A DNA stretch of 64,000 nucleotides from Gordonia mangrovi (GTDB lineage Bacteria > Actinomycetota > Actinomycetes > Mycobacteriales > Mycobacteriaceae): the NCBI RefSeq assembly GCF_024734075.1, contig NZ_CP102850.1, positions 4,898,001-4,962,000 on the forward strand. Reading direction: 5' to 3'. Below, piece after piece: positions 10,001-17,137 of this stretch. Each line of letters starts with the position of its first letter. Position 1 is the stretch's first letter. The translations under genes were made by a program, and so were the position numbers. The notes beneath the pieces were generated by a model. The model was not told the origin of the DNA. It searched no databases and was given only the letters and a program-made list of their open reading frames with translations.

Positions 10001-10701
10001 GTCCGTCCTACGAGGAACTTGTCGAGTCCGAGGGTCGCCCTCGGCTGCGCTACTGGATCGATCGGCTGTCGACCGAGGGGATTCTGCAACATGCCGCGGT
10101 CGTCTACGGGTACTTCCCGGCCGTCAGCGACGGCGACACGGTGCACGTGTTGACCGAGCCGCGCGCGGATGCGCCGGTGCGTCACAGTTTCACCTTCCCG
10201 CGCCAGCAACGCCCCCGGTTCCTGTGTGTGGCCGACTTCATCCGGTCCCGCGAGGACTGCGTGGCGGCCGGCCACGTGGATGTGTTGCCATTCCAGTTGG
10301 TCACGATGGGACAGCCGATCGCCGACTTCGCCAACAAGCTGTTCGCCGACGACGCCTACCGCGACTACCTCGAGGTGCACGGCATCGGCGTGCAGCTGAC
10401 CGAGGCGCTGGCCGAATACTGGCATCAGCGGGTACGTGGTGAGTTGACGGTGGGCGGTGCCTCGTTCGCGGGCGAGGACCCCGACGATGCGCAGGGCTTC
10501 TTCGATCTCGAATACCGCGGTGCCCGTTTCTCCTTCGGCTACGGCGCCTGCCCCGATCTGGAGGATCGGGCGAAGATGATCGACCTGCTCGAACCGGGCC
10601 GTATCGGTGTCGAGCTGTCGGAGGAACTGCAGCTGCATCCCGAGCAGTCGACCGACGCCTTCGTGCTGCATCACCCGGAGGCCAAGTACTTCAACACGTG
10701 A
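7090..10701 (+). CDS. metH: Methionine synthase, cobalamin-dependent
   Basis: MetH transfers a methyl group from 5-methyltetrahydrofolate to homocysteine through methylcobalamin. The 1203-residue protein has the full domain order. The homocysteine domain (about 25-340) has zinc ligands in GLNCATG and GGCCGTTPEH. A pterin-binding domain follows (about 350-620, beginning with VIGERTNSNGSKAF). The B12 cap and B12-binding domains come next, with DVHDIG at 752-757 giving the cobalt-ligand His754. A Lys/Ala-rich linker near 880-910 leads to the C-terminal reactivation domain (about 915-1195), which contains YFPAVSDGD. The corrin genes in this window would supply its cofactor. A long antisense reading frame here is a codon-bias artefact. 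Confidence 0.97.
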   Translation: MSTRTTDPDSRASSPRPSEYDTTLLTAMSRRVLIGDGAMGTMLQAADLTLDDFNGLEGCNEILNDTRPDVLADIHRAYFEAGADAVETNTFGCNLSNLGDYDIADRIRELAYKGTGIARGVADEMGPSADGTARFVLGSIGPGTKLPSLGHTTFDVIRDAYHECVTGMLEGGADAILVETSQDLLQVKAAVVAARRAMSDMGRHIPIISHVTVETTGTMLLGSEIGAALAAIEPLGVDIIGLNCATGPAEMSEHLRYLSQHARIPVSVMPNAGLPVLGANGAEYPLQPDELATALGDFVTDYGLSFVGGCCGTTPEHIRQVAERVAQVTPGRREPDHTSETSSLYSAVPFDQDASFLVIGERTNSNGSKAFREAMIAEDYQKCLDIAKDQTRDGAHMLDLNVDYVGRDGAADMTALAGRFATSSTLPIMLDSTEPEVIRAGLESLGGRCAVNSVNYEDGDGPESRFSRIMELVVEHGAAVVALTIDEEGQARTADWKVRVAERLIADITGNWGLAEEDIIIDALTFPISTGQEEVRRDGIETIEAIRRLHESHPEVHFTLGISNISFGLNPAARQVLNSVFLHECVQAGLDTAIVHASKILPMARIPEEQREVALDLVYDRRTPDYDPLQKLMELFEGVSAASARESRAAELAKLPLFDRLERRIVDGERNGLTDDLDEAMTQKPPLAIINETLLAGMKTVGELFGSGQMQLPFVLQSAEVMKTAVAHLEPHMESTGEDGKGRIVLATVKGDVHDIGKNLVDIILSNNGYEVVNLGIKQPINTILEAAADKRADVIGMSGLLVKSTVVMKENLEEINGRGVADSYPVLLGGAALTRTYVENDLAEIYEGDVHYARDAFEGLRLMDEIMATKRGEGPDPDSPEALAAKKKAQERKARHERSKRIAAKRKAAEAPVEVPTRSDVAADNAIPTPPFWGTRIVKGVPVADYLQLLDERALFLGQWGLRGVRGGDGPSYEELVESEGRPRLRYWIDRLSTEGILQHAAVVYGYFPAVSDGDTVHVLTEPRADAPVRHSFTFPRQQRPRFLCVADFIRSREDCVAAGHVDVLPFQLVTMGQPIADFANKLFADDAYRDYLEVHGIGVQLTEALAEYWHQRVRGELTVGGASFAGEDPDDAQGFFDLEYRGARFSFGYGACPDLEDRAKMIDLLEPGRIGVELSEELQLHPEQSTDAFVLHHPEAKYFNT

Positions 10702-10758
10702 GGCACGTCATCCGAGATCGCCCAGCGCGACGGAGATCGGGCAGCGCGTGCGGACGGG

Positions 10759-11532
10759 TCAGCCGAGAATCAGCCGGCGATACACCTGGCCATGTGGATG
10801 CCGGGTCAAGGCCTCGGGATCGATGAAGGACACCGTGGCCCAGATGTCGCACCAGACGAGATCGGGTCCGGTGACGGTCACCGAGCCCGGATGGTCGACG
10901 GTGCCGCCATCGCGCGGGTCGACGATGTGGGCGCCGCGGGCACTGGCGCCCGAGGTCGCCACGGCACCGTCGACCACCTCCACGGTTGCGGCGACAGTGT
11001 GCGGGTCGGCGGGGTCCTGAATGCCGATCCGCCACGGTTGGGCCGGAGTCCGCGGCCCCCGGCCGCACAGGATGTCGCCGCCGGCGTTGATCGAGAACGA
11101 TGCTCCCGGTACGTGCCGGAGGTGACGAGCCGCCACCGTCACCGCCCAGCCCTTGACGAGCCCGGTCGGATCCCAACCACGTGATCCGTCGGGACCGATC
11201 AGGTCTGTGGTGAACAGTCCATCGGTCGTCTCGGCGGCCGACACACACCAGTCGGCGACTTCGTCGCGCCACGGATCGCACACGGCGGTCTCGGTGCCCG
11301 CGCGCGCGAGCATGAGCGCACTGTTCGGATTCCAGGTACTGAACAGGTCATCGGCCCGACGTAGATCTGCGAACGCGGTGGCAACAGCCGCTTCGACATC
11401 GGTGCGCCGGGGATCGTCGGCGCGCACGTGGACGGAGATCGGCATACCCATGATGTGTTCGACCCAGGCCCGGGTGGTGGGCGCGGCGTCGTGATGCCGG
11501 GCCGAAACCGCATTTGGTGAGATCGTGGTCAT
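10759..11532 (-). CDS. apbE: FAD:protein FMN transferase ApbE
   Basis: ApbE attaches FMN from FAD through a phosphoester bond to a Thr in exported flavoproteins. The 257-residue protein shows family signatures GMPISVHV near residue 29, the segment FSTWNPNSALMLAR, and SFSINAGGDILCGR near residue 145, which carries the conserved NAGGD nucleotide/Mg site. No lipoprotein signal is visible at the N-terminus, so flavinylation may occur in the cytoplasm before export. Its ATG overlaps the stop of the FMN-binding gene by four bases (ATGA), so the enzyme and its likely substrate are translationally coupled. It is the last gene of a three-gene operon that converges with metH. Confidence 0.9.
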   Translation of the reverse strand: MTTISPNAVSARHHDAAPTTRAWVEHIMGMPISVHVRADDPRRTDVEAAVATAFADLRRADDLFSTWNPNSALMLARAGTETAVCDPWRDEVADWCVSAAETTDGLFTTDLIGPDGSRGWDPTGLVKGWAVTVAARHLRHVPGASFSINAGGDILCGRGPRTPAQPWRIGIQDPADPHTVAATVEVVDGAVATSGASARGAHIVDPRDGGTVDHPGSVTVTGPDLVWCDIWATVSFIDPEALTRHPHGQVYRRLILG

Positions 11533-12038
11533 GACTGACGTGCCTGGTCGATGGCCTCCTGCAGGCTCTGGATGTAGCCCTGAGAGGTGACGGTGGCTCC
11601 GGAGACCATGTCGATCTGCGCGCTCTGCGCCGACGTCGTCTCCTCGATGAGGATCGGTAGCGCCTGTTGGTTGATCTCCACGTCGCGGTGATTGTTCACC
11701 GGATACACCGGCACCGTCACGTCGGTGATCGTGCCGTCGGCGACGACGATCTGTACCTGCACCGGACCCCAGCGGGTGTCGACGGCAGAGCCGGTGAAGG
11801 TGCCGTCCGACAGCGACGAGCCGGTCGAATCGGTGGTCGTCTGTGAATCGGTCTCATCAGAGCCGATCTGAGGGTCGGGTCCGGACGCCGACGCGGCGCC
11901 GGCGGACGATGTCGGGGCTGGGGCGCTGCGCTCCAGAGCGACCGGGGGAGTGGTGGTTTCGCCGGTGGACGTGTGGTAGCTGAACAGCAGCACCACGATC
12001 GTGATCGTTGTCAGTAGCCAGAAGGTGATGCGTCGCAT
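11529..12038 (-). CDS. FMN-binding domain protein, membrane-anchored
   Basis: This 169-residue protein has an N-terminal hydrophobic helix (residues 4-20) acting as signal or anchor. A Ser/Thr/Pro-rich linker of about 65 residues follows, then an FMN-binding domain of the NqrC/RnfG type. The motif DMVSGATVTSQGY near residue 143 matches the SGAT-type site where ApbE attaches FMN to Thr. The domain should lie outside the cytoplasmic membrane and carry one covalent FMN. It sits between a ferric-reductase-like membrane protein (6-nt gap) and apbE (4-nt overlap), so it is the obvious ApbE substrate and electron acceptor of the reductase. Confidence 0.88.
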   Translation of the reverse strand: MRRITFWLLTTITIVVLLFSYHTSTGETTTPPVALERSAPAPTSSAGAASASGPDPQIGSDETDSQTTTDSTGSSLSDGTFTGSAVDTRWGPVQVQIVVADGTITDVTVPVYPVNNHRDVEINQQALPILIEETTSAQSAQIDMVSGATVTSQGYIQSLQEAIDQARQS

Positions 12039-12044
12039 GGTCTC

Positions 12045-13490
12045 TCAGATCTCGAAGTATTCGCAGTGCAGGGAATCCGGCGCTGCTCCGGCCTGTCGCG
12101 CGGCCGAGCGCACCGCGGCCATCCACTCCGGGGGACCGCAGATGTAGACGTCGCGCTCGGCGATGTCGGGGCAGAGATGGCGCAGGGCTTGCGCATCGCC
12201 CCAGTTCGCCGCGCGCGCCGGGAGCCAGCTTGCGCGTTCGGTGTTGCGATGACCGTCCACGGTCACATAGCCGGCACCGCGGCGGTGTGCCAGTGCACCC
12301 AGTTCGTTGTGCAGGACGGCGCGGTCGGCGCGACGCGTGCGATAGATCACGGTGATGTCGCCCGGGTCGGCCTCGAGTCCCTCGAGGAGCGCGCGGATGG
12401 GGGCGATTCCGATGCCGGCGCCCATCAGCAGCGCCTTGCGGTGGCGGCGCACTCCGGGGTGCAATCGGCCGTAGGGTCCTTCGACGAGGACCCGCGTGCC
12501 GGGGCGCACCGTGGTCAGTTCGCGGGTGCCGTCGCCGACGATCTCGGCGGTGAAGCGCAGGGTGTGTGCGGTGGGTGCTGCCGAGAGCGAGAACGGATGC
12601 GCGCGACTTGCACCAGACGGCGTGCACAACCGCCACCAGAAGAACTGCCCCGGCTGTGCCCGTAGCGACCCGACGCGCGGTCCGTGGACGGTCACCGTCA
12701 GCGTGGTCGGTCCTTCCCACCGCACCCCGGCCACTCGCAGGTGGCTGCGCATCGAGCGCCACAGGGGCACACCGATCCGGTAGATCAGCACCGCGGCCGC
12801 GCAGAGGATCCACAGCGCCCACCAGAACACGGTTGCCGCCGACGATTGCAGGAATTCCTGTCCGGTCCAGAGCTGATGTGGCAACACGAGTCCGGCGCCC
12901 AGATAACCGTAGAGATGGATCAGATGCCAGGACTCGTAGCGCAGACGACGACGAGCGGCGCGAAACGATGTCACGACCACCAGAACCAGACACACGGTCC
13001 CGGCGACGGCCAACAGCACTCCCGGATAGTCGAGGGTGAGGTCGACGATCGTATGCCACAGCAGCCCGGGATCGGCGTCTGCATAACCGATCGTGATCGT
13101 CACGATGTGCGTCAGGAGCAGTGCGAAGGACGTGAATCCGACCCATCGGTGCAGCCGGGTCAACCCGTCCTGGCCCCAGGCGCGTTCGATGACGGGTACC
13201 CGCGCCATCAGGATGACCTGGGCAAGCATCAGCGCCGACGCCCATAGCCCGGTGAGGCGACCGGCGGAGGTGAACATCGCGCCCGGGGAGCCCACATCGG
13301 TGACACCACCATCGTGAACCCACAACCCGGTGACCGCGAGAACGAGTCCCCACAACGACGCAGCGGTGGCGTCGCGCCACCAGCGTGGCACCGGGCGCGG
13401 CCGAGGCGGCAGCGGTGGTGGAGGGGGCGCCGAAGATGCCACGGCGGATGGCGGTGGTAGCCCGGGGCAGTAGATCTTGGACGATGTCAC
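12045..13490 (-). CDS. Ferric-reductase-like transmembrane flavoprotein with FAD/NAD(P)-binding domain
   Basis: The N-terminal half holds about six membrane helices of the ferric reductase-like type, with paired heme-ligand His candidates (LHRWVGFTSF, LLLTHIVT, SWHLIHLYGYLG, VLPHQLW). The C-terminal half is a ferredoxin-NADP reductase module: FAD-binding AHPFSLSAAP, NAD-binding LLMGAGIGIAPIRALLEG, and the terminal CGPPEWM. It would carry electrons from NAD(P)H across the membrane, here plausibly to the FMN protein encoded next. GTG 13490 is preferred over an upstream TTG at 13511 because a -10-like CAGTAT ends 6 nt before it, giving 481 residues. A Pro-rich stretch precedes the first helix. 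Confidence 0.85.
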   Translation of the reverse strand: MTSSKIYCPGLPPPSAVASSAPPPPPLPPRPRPVPRWWRDATAASLWGLVLAVTGLWVHDGGVTDVGSPGAMFTSAGRLTGLWASALMLAQVILMARVPVIERAWGQDGLTRLHRWVGFTSFALLLTHIVTITIGYADADPGLLWHTIVDLTLDYPGVLLAVAGTVCLVLVVVTSFRAARRRLRYESWHLIHLYGYLGAGLVLPHQLWTGQEFLQSSAATVFWWALWILCAAAVLIYRIGVPLWRSMRSHLRVAGVRWEGPTTLTVTVHGPRVGSLRAQPGQFFWWRLCTPSGASRAHPFSLSAAPTAHTLRFTAEIVGDGTRELTTVRPGTRVLVEGPYGRLHPGVRRHRKALLMGAGIGIAPIRALLEGLEADPGDITVIYRTRRADRAVLHNELGALAHRRGAGYVTVDGHRNTERASWLPARAANWGDAQALRHLCPDIAERDVYICGPPEWMAAVRSAARQAGAAPDSLHCEYFEI

Positions 13491-13496
13491 GAGGCA

Positions 13497-13502
13497 ATAC
13501 TG
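13497..13502 (-). promoter_or_regulatory. -10-like element of the flavin electron-transfer operon
   Basis: On the minus strand CAGTAT lies 6 nt before GTG 13490. It keeps the A and T that matter most in TANNNT, and there is no Shine-Dalgarno sequence. The call is tentative. Confidence 0.35.
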
Positions 13503-13582
13503 CGCGCCCAACCCGGTGGTTGGCTGACATCGTCCTGGGAGGTTGCTGTGTGGCCTTCATCGAGCTCGAAACCGCGCACGGG

Positions 13583-13619
13583 TTGCGCAGGACACTTGTA
13601 GTCATACAATAGTTGTATG
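13583..13619 (+). promoter_or_regulatory. marR promoter with palindromic operator over the -10 and start codon
   Basis: The perfect inverted repeat CATACAA-TAG-TTGTATG occupies 13603-13619. It contains the probable -10 (TACAAT, 13605-13610) and the ATG of marR (13617-13619). A -35-like TTGCGC lies at 13583-13588 with a 16-bp spacer, so transcription should start at or next to the ATG. A protein bound here would block the promoter, fitting autorepression by the MarR protein. The site lies about 113 bp from the start of the divergent reductase operon and could affect it too. Confidence 0.75.
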
Positions 13620-14087
13620 AATACAAGCGAAGCGTCGACGCAACGGACCGCCGAGACGCCGCCGGCCGCGCCCACCGGCACCGAGCTGTGGTTTGCGATG
13701 AACAGCCTGGTCCGCGACCACGCGGCGGAACCGCGCAGTCGGATCGACGCGCGCATCGACATGCCGTTCAGCCGGTTCCGTGCCTTGCGTCGGGTCGTCG
13801 CGCGCGATCTCACGCAGTCCGATCTGGCGCGGCGCCTCGGAATCGACGCGCCCGCCGCGAGTGTCATCGTCAACGATCTCGTCGATCGCGGTCTGGTGTC
13901 GCGAGAGCCCCATCCCGACGATCGCCGTTTCAAGGTCGTCACCATCACCGAGGCGGGACGCCGGGTCGTCGATTCGGTGGTGAGCGATCCCGCCATCGCC
14001 CCGGACATGTTCGACGTTCTCGACGGCACGCAGCGTCGCCAACTCGGCCGTCTGCTCGATCTGTTGCGGACGCGAGCCGACGCATGA
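13617..14087 (+). CDS. MarR family transcriptional regulator
   Basis: This 156-residue winged-helix regulator has the recognition region LTQSDLARRLGIDAPAASV near residues 64-82 and the wing PHPDDRRFKVVTIT near residue 100. MarR proteins are usually ligand-responsive dimeric repressors of neighbouring efflux genes. Its stop overlaps the start of the MFS exporter (ATGA), so both are one transcription unit. A perfect palindrome covers its -10 and ATG, so autorepression is expected. The ATG lies inside the operator and no ribosome binding site exists, which points to a leaderless message. The inducing ligand is unknown. Confidence 0.9.
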   Translation: MNTSEASTQRTAETPPAAPTGTELWFAMNSLVRDHAAEPRSRIDARIDMPFSRFRALRRVVARDLTQSDLARRLGIDAPAASVIVNDLVDRGLVSREPHPDDRRFKVVTITEAGRRVVDSVVSDPAIAPDMFDVLDGTQRRQLGRLLDLLRTRADA

Positions 14088-15562
14088 GTGAGGTCGTCGT
14101 CGCCCGGGGTGCTCCGGAAGTCGACGAAATGAGCCGACGACGACAGATGGCGATTCTGGCGACCTGTTGTCTGAGTCTGTTCATCATCGGCATCGACACG
14201 TCCGGTGTGAACGTGGCGATCCCGGCCATCGGGTCGGCCCTCGGCGCGTCGTCGTCGCAGCTGCAGTGGGTCATCGACTCCTACACGCTGGTCCTGGCCA
14301 GTCTGCTGATGCTTGGCGGCTCCCTCGGCGACCGGCTCGGCCGCAAACGGGTGTTCCAGGTCGGCCTCACCGTCTTCGGCGTCGGATCCGTGCTGTGCTC
14401 ACTGGCCGGGACACCCGAGATGCTGATCGGCGCCCGCATGCTGCAGGCAGTCGGGGGAGCGATGATGAATCCCGTCGCGATGTCGATCATCACCAACATC
14501 TTCACCGAACCCAGGGAACGGGCACGCGCCATCGGCCTGTGGGGTGCCGCGATCGGGGTGAGTATGGCCCTCGGTCCGCTGGTCGGCGGAGCCCTCGTCG
14601 ACGGGATCGGTTGGGAGGCCATCTTCTGGCTCAACGTCCCGGTATGTATCACAGCGATCGTCGCGACCGCTGTGCTCGTGCCGGAGTCGAGAGCAACACA
14701 CACCCGACGTCCCGATCCGGCTGGTCAGATCCTCATCCTGGTGTTCCTGGCCACGCTCACCTACGGCATCATCGAAGGCCGGACTCTGGGCTGGTCGTCG
14801 GTCCCGGTGGCCGGCGCATTCGCGATGGCCGCAGCCGCGCTGATCGGATTGCTCGTGGTCGAGTCACGCAGGCGCGAACCGCTGCTCGATCTGCGATTCT
14901 TCGGTAGCGTCCCGTTCAGCAGCTCGGTCATCGGGGCCGTCATCGCGTTCAGCGCGATGGGCGGGTTCCTGTTCCTGAACACTCTCTACCTCCAGCAGGT
15001 CCGTGGACTGTCCCCGCTGCAAGCAGGATTGATGACCCTGCCCATGGCCGTGGCCAACGCGGCGTTCTCCCCGCTGTCCGGCCGACTCGTCGGCGACCGC
15101 GGTGCGCGCCTGCCGATGGTCGGCGCCGGGATGATGGTGCTGTTCAGCGGCCTGATGTTGACCCGGGCGGGCACCGACACGAGCATGTGGTACCTCGGTG
15201 TGGCCTACCTGGCACTCGGGATCGGGATGGGTCTGGTCAACGCCCCCATCACCAACGCCGCGGTCTCGGGAATGCCGCGATCACAGGCCGGAGTCGCCTC
15301 GGCCATCGCCTCGACGAGTCGGCAGGTCGGAATCTCGCTGGGGGTGGCCGTGTTCGGGGCCATCGCCTTCGCCGGTGTCGGTGGATCGGTTGCCGACGAT
15401 CTCGCCGAGGCCGCGCACCCCGCATGGGTGCTGATGGCCTTCTGCGGGGTGGCACTGGTGGCCGTCGGACTGGTGTCGACGACGACGTGGGCGAGGGCGA
15501 CCGCCGAACGGACCCGCACCCGCATCCAAGGCGGAGCCGCCGTGACGCGGCACACGGTTTGA
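14084..15562 (+). CDS. MFS exporter, DHA2 family (14 transmembrane segments)
   Basis: This is a 492-residue proton-driven exporter of the EmrB/QacA type. Motif A appears as GGSLGDRLGRKR near residue 85. Motif C, specific to antiporters, is seen in LWGAAIGVSMALGPLVGG near residue 152. About 14 hydrophobic segments are present. Translation is coupled to the preceding marR gene by an ATGA overlap, so the pair is probably a self-regulated efflux module for a toxic compound, drug or dye. The substrate cannot be inferred. The true start is ATG 14084; the frame is open further upstream but that part overlaps marR. Confidence 0.9.
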   Translation: MSEVVVARGAPEVDEMSRRRQMAILATCCLSLFIIGIDTSGVNVAIPAIGSALGASSSQLQWVIDSYTLVLASLLMLGGSLGDRLGRKRVFQVGLTVFGVGSVLCSLAGTPEMLIGARMLQAVGGAMMNPVAMSIITNIFTEPRERARAIGLWGAAIGVSMALGPLVGGALVDGIGWEAIFWLNVPVCITAIVATAVLVPESRATHTRRPDPAGQILILVFLATLTYGIIEGRTLGWSSVPVAGAFAMAAAALIGLLVVESRRREPLLDLRFFGSVPFSSSVIGAVIAFSAMGGFLFLNTLYLQQVRGLSPLQAGLMTLPMAVANAAFSPLSGRLVGDRGARLPMVGAGMMVLFSGLMLTRAGTDTSMWYLGVAYLALGIGMGLVNAPITNAAVSGMPRSQAGVASAIASTSRQVGISLGVAVFGAIAFAGVGGSVADDLAEAAHPAWVLMAFCGVALVAVGLVSTTTWARATAERTRTRIQGGAAVTRHTV

Positions 15563-15591
15563 CGCCGGTCCCGCCTGGCTACTCGGCGAGC

Positions 15592-16128
15592 ATGTCGTTC
15601 ACAACATCATGGCTTGGTGACAAGGAAGCACGACGCGTCGTGGAGATCTTGCAGGAGCGCCTGAGTGCCCTGAACGATCTTCACCTCACGCTCAAACACA
15701 TCCACTGGAACGTGGTCGGCCCCAACTTCATCGGCGTCCACGAGATGATCGATCCGCAGGTGACGCTGGTGCGCGGCTACGCGGACACGATCGCCGAGCG
15801 CATCGCCACCCTCGGTGGCTCACCTCGCGGTACCGCGCACGCCATCGAGACCGACCGCTCATGGGACGACTACTCCCTGGGGCGCGACACCGCGCAGGCG
15901 CACCTCGCCGCCCTCGACGTCGTCTACGACGGCTTCATCTCCACACAGCGCGCGGGGATCACCGAGACCGAGGAGATCGATCCGGTGACCCAGGACATTC
16001 TCATCGGCCAGTCCGCCGAACTCGAGAAGTTCCAGTGGTTCGTGCGGGCCCACCTCGAGAACGCCGCGGGTGAACTCACCCACGCCGGGCAGCACACCGA
16101 GACCGGAGCCGCCGACCAGGCGCGCTGA
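15592..16128 (+). CDS. dps: Dps family ferritin-like DNA-protection protein
   Basis: Dps proteins form 12-subunit shells that oxidise Fe(II) with peroxide, store iron and shield DNA in stress. The 178-residue protein has the ferroxidase region LKHIHWNVVGPNFIGVHEMI near residue 35, with His, Trp and a later Glu/Asp. A second conserved helix, GYADTIAERIATLGGSPRGT, lies near residue 61. ATG 15592 has no strong ribosome binding site, and the gene begins 29 bp after the MFS stop. The C-terminal tail (HTETGAADQAR) is polar and flexible. It belongs to the accessory block between metH and hisE and is followed by a 196-bp gap. Confidence 0.92.
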   Translation: MSFTTSWLGDKEARRVVEILQERLSALNDLHLTLKHIHWNVVGPNFIGVHEMIDPQVTLVRGYADTIAERIATLGGSPRGTAHAIETDRSWDDYSLGRDTAQAHLAALDVVYDGFISTQRAGITETEEIDPVTQDILIGQSAELEKFQWFVRAHLENAAGELTHAGQHTETGAADQAR

Positions 16129-16312
16129 AGCCCGGCACACCTCGCTCGGATGCGAACCGCGCCGACCCGGCGGCGGACCATCCGGGCCCACTCGCGCATC
16201 AGCGTCCGGGCAGCGGGCCGCCGAAACCTGCGGCCGGCCAATAACCCAGCATCCCGGTGACGGGTGGGACGGCACCTGCGATCAGGGAATCGATGTCATC
16301 GCGCCGGCCTCC

Positions 16313-16318
16313 TAGGAT
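16313..16318 (+). promoter_or_regulatory. -10 element of the XRE regulator gene
   Basis: TAGGAT is followed by GAGCCC and ATG 16325, so the message is probably leaderless. The rest of the gap from 16129 to 16312 shows no gene or clear structure. Confidence 0.55.
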
Positions 16319-16324
16319 GAGCCC

Positions 16325-17116
16325 ATGACGGCGGCTGTGGGGAGCATGTTGCGGCAGTGGCGATCGCAACGATCGATGAGTCAACTCGATCTCGCCTACG
16401 AGGTGGGTGTGTCGCCCAAACACCTCAGCTTTGTCGAGACCGGCAAGTCCACCCCCAGTGCGGGCCTCATCGAGGCGTTGTCGGTCCGTCTGGAGATACC
16501 GCTACGGGAACGCAACGCACTGCTGCTCGCCGCCGGACACGCGCCAAGGTACTCCGAACAATCGCTCGACGCGGCCGCGATGGTCCGGGTGCGGGCGTCG
16601 CTGCAACGGGTCCTCGACGCGCACCACCCGTTTCCCGGCCTCGCGCTGGACCGCGCCTGGAATGTGGTGGTGGCCAACGAGTCTGCACGAACCCTGGCCG
16701 CGATGCTGCCGCCACATCTGACGGGTCCGCCGTTCAACCTCTTCCGGGCGTCACTGCACCCCGACGGTTTCGCCCGGATCACCGCCAATTTCGACATCTG
16801 GGCGTCGTATCTGCTCACCACGTTGCGACGGCTGGTGGGCGTCACCGGGGATCCGCGTCTCATCGGCCTCGAACACGAAGTGGCCGCGTACCCGACCGTG
16901 AGCGACCTCGATCAGCGCGGTGTTCCCCGGGGCGCGCCGGAACCGGACCTGCTCGTACCGTTCTCGATCCGGGTCGGCGACGACGTGCTGTCGTTCTTCA
17001 CGACGTTGACCACCTTCGGTTCGCCCCGCGACATCACCCTGGAGGAGATGACCATCGAGCTGTTCTATCCGGCCGACGAGGTCACCGAACGAGCGGTCGC
17101 GCGCCGGCATCGTTGA
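16325..17116 (+). CDS. XRE family regulator with MmyB-like ligand-binding domain
   Basis: This 263-residue protein has an N-terminal Cro/C1-type helix-turn-helix (residues 5-60; SQLDLAYEVGVSPKHLSFVE). A PAS-like MmyB-type domain follows (about 95-255), recognisable by LALDRAWNVVVANESA and FNLFRASLHPDGFARI. Such proteins are single-component regulators that sense a small molecule or fatty-acid-like ligand and are common in actinobacteria, often beside an oxidoreductase gene. No oxidoreductase neighbours it here; Dps lies upstream and the Vms1-like gene converges downstream. A -10 box 6 nt before ATG 16325 supports the start. Confidence 0.85.
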   Translation: MTAAVGSMLRQWRSQRSMSQLDLAYEVGVSPKHLSFVETGKSTPSAGLIEALSVRLEIPLRERNALLLAAGHAPRYSEQSLDAAAMVRVRASLQRVLDAHHPFPGLALDRAWNVVVANESARTLAAMLPPHLTGPPFNLFRASLHPDGFARITANFDIWASYLLTTLRRLVGVTGDPRLIGLEHEVAAYPTVSDLDQRGVPRGAPEPDLLVPFSIRVGDDVLSFFTTLTTFGSPRDITLEEMTIELFYPADEVTERAVARRHR

Positions 17117-17137
17117 CCCGCGCCACTGTCCGAAGAC

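Noticed and set aside
7084..10674. 1196-codon open frame on the minus strand, antisense to metH
   Set aside because: It mirrors metH codons in high-GC DNA and has the His/Gly/Arg/Val-rich composition of antisense frames. MetH is complete on the other strand.
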